DNA of 11,849 nt from Thiotrichales bacterium. Its GTDB lineage: Bacteria; Pseudomonadota; Gammaproteobacteria; Francisellales; CACEW01. The position numbers and the translations under genes were made by a program. Under the pieces are notes generated by a model. The model did no database searches and was not told where the DNA came from. It saw nothing but the letters and a program-made list of their open reading frames with translations. The stretch is from NCBI GenBank assembly GCA_023266165.1, contig JAHFRR010000034.1, positions 1-11,849 of the forward strand, read 5' to 3'. Position 1 is the first letter of the stretch. Every line of letters starts with the position of its first letter. Shown here in pieces: positions 5,872 through 11,849 of the stretch.

Positions 5872-7272
5872 ATGCTGCTATTTACGGTTTTCTACCTACA
5901 CCCTCCTTTCAAAATCTTCATTTTTTATTTATTATGTCAAAATGTCAAAAATAATAAAACTAAAAACTCAGTGCATTCTACTCCTCTTCCGCAAACACGA
6001 CACCCACAAAAGAAGCTCACCGTCACAGTTGGCGAGCACACACAGTACTTCCCCTATGCTCATGGCACCCAGCTCTCGCTGACACCTTGTCTCTTGAACA
6101 TCCCCCAGGAACAGGGAAAATCACACTGGAGCAACAACCGTCTGGAAGGCTATTGCGCCCACTTCAATGGCGTTGAGATACCCGTTATGCTAAGATATCC
6201 CGTGGGAAACAAAGCCCGTAAGGATTTTGCAACACTCCCCAGCAAACTCAACATTGCAGAGGTTGCCTACGCCCATGTCTACTATACCTATCAGAATAAG
6301 CGCTACGACGCCTTTTTATTCCCCTATTACGACTGGAGAAAACACCTATTGACCATGAGCTCTCTACCTTATGCACATCATCCTGATGCTCATGAATTTG
6401 CTGATCTTCGCATCCTCCACCCTGAACTCTTCTCAGGCGATCGTGCATTTACGGCATTAGATAGCGTACATTTCGTTCAACAGTTTCTTCACGCGGTATT
6501 ATGCTTGCTGAATAAAAAATGGGTGCCTTTGGATTTGAAACTAGAAAATATTACCCTCAAACAAGATCCAGGTTCAGGCTTCTCAGTGAGATTGATTGAC
6601 TTTGAAGATATGATACCCCTCCCTAATGACATGCCGCCTCTAAAAGGCCGGGCGTCCTCCAAGCTAGGTACAGTAGAGTATCTGCCACTAGAGTGTTTAG
6701 GCAGCACAAACTCATATCACTGGAACTCTTCTCCAGAAGCCCTGAAGGCCCGTCTGATTTATACTGTCGCACTCACGATTTACCTCTTTCTTTTCACATC
6801 AGCACCCGTAGGCGGAAAGGCGAGCAAAAAAGACAACGGCCTGTTTCTCGCTAAAGGAAGTCAAAAATATTTAGAAACTCACCTCTGCAATCCAGATAAA
6901 GGCGAAGATGTAGAGATACAAAAACAGCTCGCCATGAGGCTAGATTCAGACCCTATCAAACGCCTTCAAAATGGCAGTCTTGAGGCCTTTCAAGAGGCTT
7001 TGAAGTATCGCGAACGAACGCTGAGAAAAGAAAACGCGGTTGCGCATTATTTTTTACGATCGACACCCACACATTCCAGCGAGGATTTTTATCCCGCAGA
7101 AACCAAAGAAGATCGTTATTGTGCCAATCCAGACACAGCGCCTGATGCCTCATTCGTGACTGAAGAAAAAAGAGATTCTATCCAAGAAGGCTCAAGCTGT
7201 TGCTGGTTTCTCTGTCAGTGCCTAGCCGGGCTTTTTCCCTCCCAAGCTATCCCACTCCCTTCTCCATCCTAA
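5872..7272 (+). CDS. Protein with degenerate eukaryotic-type kinase fold
   Basis: I do not recognise a named family for this 466-residue protein, but the middle third reads as a protein-kinase C-lobe. VPLDLKLEN (218-226) matches the catalytic loop HRDLKxxN, keeping Asp221, Lys223 and Asn226 but with Pro-Leu in place of His-Arg. IDFED (242-246) stands where DFG binds metal: Asp243 kept, Gly replaced by Glu245. GTVEYLPLECL (266-276) matches the activation-segment end GTxxYxxPE, with Glu274. LIYTVALTIYLFLFTSAPV (295-313) looks like helix F, with Leu295 where Asp is normal. The N-lobe is only weakly visible: VEIPVMLRY (101-109) may be strand 3, with Arg108 instead of the ATP-binding Lys, and no glycine-rich loop is clear. 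It may be a pseudokinase or an atypical kinase. The C-terminal 150 residues are charged, then end in a Cys-rich tail. The start is uncertain: ATG 5872 gives a hydrophobic N-terminus, GTG 5971 would remove 33 residues, and neither has a clear Shine-Dalgarno. Function unknown; host-directed effector is an inference. Confidence 0.75.
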   Translation: MLLFTVFYLHPPFKIFIFYLLCQNVKNNKTKNSVHSTPLPQTRHPQKKLTVTVGEHTQYFPYAHGTQLSLTPCLLNIPQEQGKSHWSNNRLEGYCAHFNGVEIPVMLRYPVGNKARKDFATLPSKLNIAEVAYAHVYYTYQNKRYDAFLFPYYDWRKHLLTMSSLPYAHHPDAHEFADLRILHPELFSGDRAFTALDSVHFVQQFLHAVLCLLNKKWVPLDLKLENITLKQDPGSGFSVRLIDFEDMIPLPNDMPPLKGRASSKLGTVEYLPLECLGSTNSYHWNSSPEALKARLIYTVALTIYLFLFTSAPVGGKASKKDNGLFLAKGSQKYLETHLCNPDKGEDVEIQKQLAMRLDSDPIKRLQNGSLEAFQEALKYRERTLRKENAVAHYFLRSTPTHSSEDFYPAETKEDRYCANPDTAPDASFVTEEKRDSIQEGSSCCWFLCQCLAGLFPSQAIPLPSPS

Positions 7273-8480
7273 CGCTTAGTGCTCACATCCCACGGATAGT
7301 CTCCCAACACAGGCTTTGGAGAAGACACAGGGGTCAGTGCAGTTTGAGGCACAATACCCTCAGATCTCCATTGGGTGAGAATAAACGCCGCCATCGCAGG
7401 CACCAGCGTGAGCTTGGTGGGCCAGGTCACCAGGAGATTACCATAAGGCTCAGCATAAAAATGTTCCGGACGAGCGCCTGTTGCACTCCAAGGCTCTGCG
7501 CGATTGACAGGATACACACCCCACTGCGTGTGGGTTTGAGAGATCCAGGGGAAATGGGTCTGCAACAACCCTTGAGCCTGCTGGATTTGCGCTGTATCCG
7601 ATCTCGTAACCCCTGATTCCGCGAGCTCGCCTCCTAGATACCAAATGCGATGCCCGAGTTTATCTTCATGGGCGGTGAGGGTCAACGCAGGTGTTGAGCC
7701 GGAGTCCACCACATGACAAAATACAGCTGCTTGAGGCTCTAAAAATCGCACCCAAACCATTTTGAGAGGCCGCTGTTGCATTTTGGGAGGCGAGGGGTGA
7801 CAGAGAGCAGTGAGCAACTTTTCGTTGCCTGCACCCGCTGCCAGAATGATTTTCTGCGCGCTGAGATGATAGGATTGATCAGGAGCCTCCCACGTCAACC
7901 CACTATTTTCTTGATTTTGATGGCGGTCTTGTATCAAAGCCAGCGTTGCATTGACTGGAATGATCTGGGCTCTGGAGGGCTGATCTTCTAAAAATCTCAC
8001 TAAAACCTGCACCAGGCTTTTGATATCCAACACCGTTTCGTTTAAAGCACAGAGACTCCCTGAAATTTTTTGATTTTGAAAAACATCAGGATACCCCGAA
8101 GGAGACACCAGATGGCTATCGCTGTTTAAGACATGACGACTGATCAGACCCTTGATCGCCCCTGAAAACCGTCCTTTTGTCCACAGATAATGGCGATCTG
8201 AGTTGACCCTCACCCCTCTCAAATCCAAAGGCCCTGTTCCCTGCAAACATGCTTGCCATAGCGATGGCATACGAGAGATGGCTTGCGCAGACCCTGTGAC
8301 TTGCCCTTTCAACGCATACTTCGTCCCCCCATGGATAATCCCTTGGGAGGCTAGGGTTTGAATTCCGCCGATAGAATTTGACTCTAGCAACACAACACTG
8401 TATCCCGCTTTGAGCACCGCATTGGCCATCCAAAGCCCCGCAATGCCCGCGCCTACAACGGCAACATCTGCAGTCAGCAT
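7269..8480 (-). CDS. FAD-dependent oxidoreductase (DAO family)
   Basis: A cytoplasmic flavoenzyme of the D-amino-acid-oxidase/glycine-oxidase superfamily (DAO fold), which oxidises amine or hydroxy-acid substrates with FAD. The N-terminus has the Rossmann dinucleotide motif VVGAGIAG, followed about 18 residues on by VVLLES, whose Glu is the ribose-binding acid. ASQGIIHGGTKYALKG is the second conserved segment of the DAO fold. IILAAGAGNEKLL in the middle is the ATG-like FAD motif, and GNLLVTWPTKLTLVP near the end closes the FAD site. The substrate cannot be assigned. I chose ATG 8480 (403 residues), as GAG lies 6 nt upstream; an in-frame GTG at 8504 adds eight residues but has no visible ribosome site. 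The stop of the 705-residue gene is 33 bp upstream (9 bp with the GTG start), so the two are probably co-transcribed. Its TAG overlaps the convergent kinase-like gene's stop by 4 bp. Confidence 0.88.
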   Translation of the reverse strand: MLTADVAVVGAGIAGLWMANAVLKAGYSVVLLESNSIGGIQTLASQGIIHGGTKYALKGQVTGSAQAISRMPSLWQACLQGTGPLDLRGVRVNSDRHYLWTKGRFSGAIKGLISRHVLNSDSHLVSPSGYPDVFQNQKISGSLCALNETVLDIKSLVQVLVRFLEDQPSRAQIIPVNATLALIQDRHQNQENSGLTWEAPDQSYHLSAQKIILAAGAGNEKLLTALCHPSPPKMQQRPLKMVWVRFLEPQAAVFCHVVDSGSTPALTLTAHEDKLGHRIWYLGGELAESGVTRSDTAQIQQAQGLLQTHFPWISQTHTQWGVYPVNRAEPWSATGARPEHFYAEPYGNLLVTWPTKLTLVPAMAAFILTQWRSEGIVPQTALTPVSSPKPVLGDYPWDVSTKR

Positions 8481-8513
8481 AGAGATCTCAGCATAGACAT
8501 CCACATTTTACAG

Positions 8514-10631
8514 TCATCGCAGGGATGAACGTCGTGACGTCGCAAACACCGTCGGGTTTTTGATTTTCAGCTTTTCAAGCACGGCAGGTTCTCGTTTCTT
8601 TTGTGGCTGATCCAGCTCCCGCTCAATATTCCTGGCTTCCTCGGCCTCAGGATCGTCCTCTTCTTCTTTGTCTTCTTCCACTTCATCGTCATCGTCATCA
8701 TCAGTTCCGTAATCCACGACAGGCGGTTTAGGGAATTCGACCAGCATGGCTTCATGCCAGAAAGCTCGGATTTTTTCTGGTGTGTCGAGTGTGGTGGGGG
8801 CGAAGAAATAATCCATGAGAGTGACTTCTGATGCATAACGTAACTTGCGTTCTCTTTGAAGCGTGTTCAAAGGCGCCAGGATCTCCATCAGAGGCGTGAT
8901 CCGTGTGACCAGTGCCTCACGCAAGACCAGCCGGTCCTCACTCATCCACACGCAATCCAACAGCTGATAGGCGACACTCAAGAGAAAAGGCTCAACCTCT
9001 TCTGATTGAACCACAAAAGAAATCACAGATTCTATTGACTGAGAAAACCAGTTTTCCAGTCTGCAGTTTTCAAGCAAATGTACCACATACCCTTCAAACG
9101 ACCCGAAAATAGAGGCAGGAAACTCATCATCCCCATCCTTCAGGTGCTGCATGATTTCATGGATAAGACCCGAGTGCGAACCATAGAACATATCCAGCAC
9201 TGCCAAATCACGCTCTTGACGCAACGGAGGCAACGTGTTTTCCGGCACGAGGCTACTGGAGATCAGATTATTTTGTTTGACGCAAGAGTACGCTTCTATG
9301 GAGTCTCCAAACACACGTAAATCTCGTGCTCGCAGATAATGGCTGATGACGTTTCCCACGAACAGATCAAACTGAGGCGCAGGCAACAAGGCAATCGCCC
9401 CTCCGAAATGGCGTTCTATCGCCTCAATGGAGTGCTCAAATTTTTGGACTATCTTAATGCACACACTGGGTTTTTCGTAGGATTTCCTCGGCCATGGTCT
9501 TAACGCCCAGTAAGCAAGCTTACGCCTGGCAGGCAAGTTCGCAAGCAACACTTCGGTAAACAGCGACGCCCCTGACAACCCTTTAAGTCTTTGGATCACA
9601 TAGCATCTGGGATCCAACTCATTCCCAAACCTTGAGTCCAGAAAAGCAATCGCCATGCCTGCCAACACACCTGCATAGGTTCGTCGCAAATGCACAGTCA
9701 GAAAATGCAGCACATTCACAGAGCGGTGTCGAATTGCCAACTCCACAGGGTTTTTCGCCGAGGGATGCGTGAGCAACAGCGTCACCGTACTGATTGTCTG
9801 CTCCATTCTCTCTGCCAAATACTCTAGAACATCCGGGCAATCTAGAATAGCGGCAACAGAGAACGGATCGTTCATCTCAGAATCGCGCTTGAGAAACACA
9901 GAGTTTTGCTCGTGCGGTTGGGTGGTCGGCGCTGCAAACTCATCTAACCGTTGACCCACTTGAGAAATGGCATACTGCAAGAGCTCCAGAGCAAAGGGGC
10001 AATGGCGTACAACAAAATTTACAAATGTCTGAACACGGCCTTCCCAGCTGACATACAAGAAATCAATTTTGCTGGCATACAACTCCAGAAACATGGTGGC
10101 ATCTTTCATTCTGCCCTCTGGAAACAATGCAGCGAGCATTGCAACATGCAACCCAGGCACTTGATCAAATATCTCAGACAGTAAGTCAAGCATTTCAAAT
10201 ATCAACTCGAGGGCTTCTCGCCTGAGCATCAGTGTAGGATACTCTCTATCAAGCCCTGCAAAACATGCATCAAAAGGCGTGATACTGCCAAACAGCGCTG
10301 TGAAGATCTTGATTTGAAACTCCGTCTCTTTCCAAGCGTCTGGTTTTCTCTCACAGGCTACTTTCACCAAGGGCGTCAAAAACTCGCGCATCAGCCTATA
10401 GCTTTTATAGTGTTGCATTAAGATCAAGAACGGCAGTGTCTCTTTCAACTGCGGCGCGTAGATCTCATGCTCCTTCAAGATCTGAGTCGCTTCTTTCCGT
10501 ACCCAAATAATCAGGGTTTTTTCAGCTTGAGTAAACAAAGGATCTGTACCATCAAACCGCCTCGGGCGATAGAGACCGTCACTTCGTCGAATCGCTTGAA
10601 TAGACTGCGCCATATCAATTACATGTTGCAT
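8514..10631 (-). CDS. Large helical protein with ankyrin-like units and acidic tail
   Basis: I do not recognise this 705-residue protein. It is mostly alpha-helical by eye, with no signal peptide and no clear membrane segment. Two units resemble ankyrin helix pairs: DPFSVAAILDCPDVLEYL (255-272) and NPVELAIRHRSVNVLHFL (294-311), sharing [DN]-P, a central Ala and V-L-x-x-L, 39 residues apart rather than the canonical 33. Other Leu-rich helical stretches (about 60-90, 135-170, 515-600) may be further degenerate repeats. Near the C-terminus an unbroken acidic run (about 644-665, almost all Asp/Glu) is followed by a basic segment (QKKR) and a basic end (ATSRRSSLR). The ATG at 10631 has GGGGG 9 nt upstream; Met7 is a less likely start. 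It is 175 bp downstream of recG and 33 bp upstream of the oxidoreductase gene. The repeats and tail would suit a scaffold or host-interacting effector, but that is inference only. Confidence 0.8.
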   Translation of the reverse strand: MQHVIDMAQSIQAIRRSDGLYRPRRFDGTDPLFTQAEKTLIIWVRKEATQILKEHEIYAPQLKETLPFLILMQHYKSYRLMREFLTPLVKVACERKPDAWKETEFQIKIFTALFGSITPFDACFAGLDREYPTLMLRREALELIFEMLDLLSEIFDQVPGLHVAMLAALFPEGRMKDATMFLELYASKIDFLYVSWEGRVQTFVNFVVRHCPFALELLQYAISQVGQRLDEFAAPTTQPHEQNSVFLKRDSEMNDPFSVAAILDCPDVLEYLAERMEQTISTVTLLLTHPSAKNPVELAIRHRSVNVLHFLTVHLRRTYAGVLAGMAIAFLDSRFGNELDPRCYVIQRLKGLSGASLFTEVLLANLPARRKLAYWALRPWPRKSYEKPSVCIKIVQKFEHSIEAIERHFGGAIALLPAPQFDLFVGNVISHYLRARDLRVFGDSIEAYSCVKQNNLISSSLVPENTLPPLRQERDLAVLDMFYGSHSGLIHEIMQHLKDGDDEFPASIFGSFEGYVVHLLENCRLENWFSQSIESVISFVVQSEEVEPFLLSVAYQLLDCVWMSEDRLVLREALVTRITPLMEILAPLNTLQRERKLRYASEVTLMDYFFAPTTLDTPEKIRAFWHEAMLVEFPKPPVVDYGTDDDDDDEVEEDKEEEDDPEAEEARNIERELDQPQKKREPAVLEKLKIKNPTVFATSRRSSLR
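8637..8702. repeat. Low-complexity Asp/Glu-coding tract
   Basis: The + strand is a run of near-repeats of TCATCG, TCATCA and CTTCTT trinucleotides. On the - strand it encodes the Asp/Glu run at residues 644-665 of the 705-residue protein. The simple-sequence character means its length may vary by slippage in steps of one codon without breaking the frame. Confidence 0.6.
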
Positions 10632-10806
10632 AGCAGATTTCCCCCGTTGTTTAAGTATCTCTCAGATCAAGATGGTGAGTATCTTGCCAAAACTCTATTT
10701 TTTTTCAAGGGATGCCACTGGCTTTTCATGACTTTTTTGTAACTGAAGTACGGAGGCTTTTTTGCGGTGTTTTTCTATAATACTTTCTGGGGCTTGAGTA
10801 ACTCCC
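10632..10806. other. Gap between recG and the 705-residue gene
   Basis: No gene was found in these 175 bp. Read on the - strand it is A-rich, and no hairpin followed by a T-run appears after the recG stop, so readthrough is possible. A weak - strand promoter is conceivable: TTGAAA (10703-10708) and GATACT (10678-10683) with 19-bp spacing. GGGGG at 10641-10645 is the likely ribosome binding site of the downstream gene. Confidence 0.35.
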
Positions 10807-11849
10807 TCACACTCGACTGAACCCCATCCCTGTTTTCACCCATCGAGCGATCAAATCCGGAATTTGAGGCGCCTGCGCTTGAAACAACCGTTCGGCAACC
10901 CATTTTGCTGGCTCCAGCAAGTGTGCATCCTGGCTCAGATCTGCCATCAAAAAAACCAGCGCCCCCGTTTGCTGCGTTCCCAGCCATTGCCCTGGGCCTC
11001 GTAGACGCAGATCTTCATCTGCAATTGAAAATCCATTAGTCTCATGGCGCAACATCTCAAGACGTTTGAAAGCCACTTGAGACAACCCTGGCTCATAAAG
11101 CAGGACACAAAAGCTCTCCACCTCCCCTCGCCCCACACGCCCACGCAGTTGATGGAGCTGAGCAAGCCCCATGCGCTCAGGGTTTTCAATGATCATGATA
11201 CTGGCATTGGGGACATCGACGCCCACCTCAATCACGCTGGTTGCGACCAATAAATCCGTTTTGCCCGTTGCAAATGCTCGCATCACCGCCTGCTTGACCT
11301 CAGGGTCTAAGCGTCCATGGATCAGACCCAGTTGACAGCCCTCCAGCTGCGTGCACAGCGCTTCAAAAATCGCTTCAGCTGCTTGGCAGGTTAACACCTC
11401 AGAGGTTTCAATCAACGGGCATACCCAATACACCTGGCGATGCGCAGCAATGGCTTTTTTAACTTGAGCCATCACCTCGCTGCGCTTAGATCCTGAGATC
11501 AACGCTGTTTTGATGGGAGTTCGCCCTGCAGGCAGCTCATCTAAGGTCGAAATATCCAGATCACCATAGAGGGTCATCGCCAGGGTTCTTGGGATGGGTG
11601 TTGCAGAAATCAGAAGTTGATGCGCCTGTGCATCTTTCTGATCTAAAGACTGGCCAAAGCTTTTATCCAGTAACGCTTTACGTTGTCTGACACCAAAGCG
11701 ATGCTGCTCATCCATGATCACCAAACCCAATTGCGCAAACTCAACGCGCTCTTGAAAAAGCGCATGTGTCCCTATCACCAGCTGGGCTGTGCCCGCGGCA
11801 ATTTCTTGATAAACATCACGCTTGAGCTTCACAGGCATTTTGCTTTTCA
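10807..11849 (-). CDS. recG: ATP-dependent DNA helicase RecG, C-terminal part (cut by window edge)
   Basis: RecG is a superfamily 2 helicase that reverses stalled replication forks and branch-migrates Holliday junctions. Only about 347 C-terminal residues are inside the window; the reading frame continues past the right edge, where the wedge domain and Walker A must lie, so the Met at 11838 is internal. Visible in order are GTHALFQE, motif II DEQHRFG (the DExH box), motif III SATPIPRTLAMTLYGD, YWVCPLIETSE, a LIHGRL segment, motif V LLVATSVIEVGVDVPNA and motif VI QLRGRVGRG. The RecG-typical C-terminus follows (RLEMLRHETNGFSIADEDLRLRGPGQWLGTQQTG). The TGA is at 10807-10809. The C-terminal part is intact, with no frameshift. 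It is the first gene of a possible - strand unit with the 705-residue and oxidoreductase genes, though 175 bp separate it from the next. Confidence 0.96.
   Translation of the reverse strand, partial: KSKMPVKLKRDVYQEIAAGTAQLVIGTHALFQERVEFAQLGLVIMDEQHRFGVRQRKALLDKSFGQSLDQKDAQAHQLLISATPIPRTLAMTLYGDLDISTLDELPAGRTPIKTALISGSKRSEVMAQVKKAIAAHRQVYWVCPLIETSEVLTCQAAEAIFEALCTQLEGCQLGLIHGRLDPEVKQAVMRAFATGKTDLLVATSVIEVGVDVPNASIMIIENPERMGLAQLHQLRGRVGRGEVESFCVLLYEPGLSQVAFKRLEMLRHETNGFSIADEDLRLRGPGQWLGTQQTGALVFLMADLSQDAHLLEPAKWVAERLFQAQAPQIPDLIARWVKTGMGFSRV

Noticed and set aside
5798..6082. Forward open frame of 94 codons crossing the ABC/kinase-like gap
   Set aside because: It overlaps the ABC start and the beginning of the kinase-like gene in another frame, is dominated by Lys/Ile/Leu/Ser from AT-rich DNA and has no recognisable domain. 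A frameshift joining it to the kinase-like gene was considered but nothing requires one.
8116..8433. Reverse-strand 105-codon open frame within the oxidoreductase gene
   Set aside because: A shadow frame of a gene with clear FAD motifs.
10740..10775. T-rich stretch after recG as an intrinsic terminator
   Set aside because: The T-runs are on the + strand, which carries no gene here; on the recG strand they read as A-runs and have no good stem.
1..11849. CRISPR arrays, tRNA/rRNA genes, IS elements
   Set aside because: No regularly spaced repeats, cloverleaf, rRNA-like or transposase sequence was seen in the window by eye.

Overview
The window most likely comes from a gammaproteobacterium. The 72-residue IF-1 and the 854-residue MutS are colinear with the E. 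coli proteins over their recognisable motifs, and RecG and the FAD oxidoreductase fit the same affiliation. Two long proteins with eukaryote-like character (a degenerate protein-kinase fold, and an alpha-helical protein with ankyrin-like units and an acidic tail) suggest a host-associated or intracellular lifestyle, for example in or near the Legionellales. That placement is inference; nothing in the window names the genus.

Layout. Positions 1-425 hold no convincing gene. They carry two palindromic repeat copies, a short tandem repeat and a plausible promoter. On the + strand follow an alpha/beta hydrolase (426-1229), infA (1317-1535) and mutS (1539-4103); infA and mutS are 3 bp apart. On the - strand, convergent with mutS, lie a DoxX/YphA-like membrane protein (4129-4965) and, upstream of it, an ABC ATPase of the nitrate/sulfonate/thiamine-precursor type (5069-5803) with no permease or binding protein beside it. 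Divergent from the ATPase is the kinase-like gene (5872-7272). It meets the next - strand gene, an FAD-dependent oxidoreductase (7269-8480), tail to tail with a 4-bp overlap. Upstream of the oxidoreductase on the same strand are the 705-residue helical protein (8514-10631) and the C-terminal half of recG (10807 to the right edge).

How the genes fit together. The flanks are information-processing genes: translation initiation (infA), mismatch repair (mutS) and branched-DNA helicase/recombination (recG). The interior, about 4.1-10.6 kb, is accessory: a transport ATPase without partners, a small membrane protein, a redox enzyme and two unrecognised long proteins. The latter two are the best candidates for something undescribed, possibly host-directed effectors. 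No CRISPR array, IS element, tRNA, rRNA or convincing intrinsic terminator was seen.
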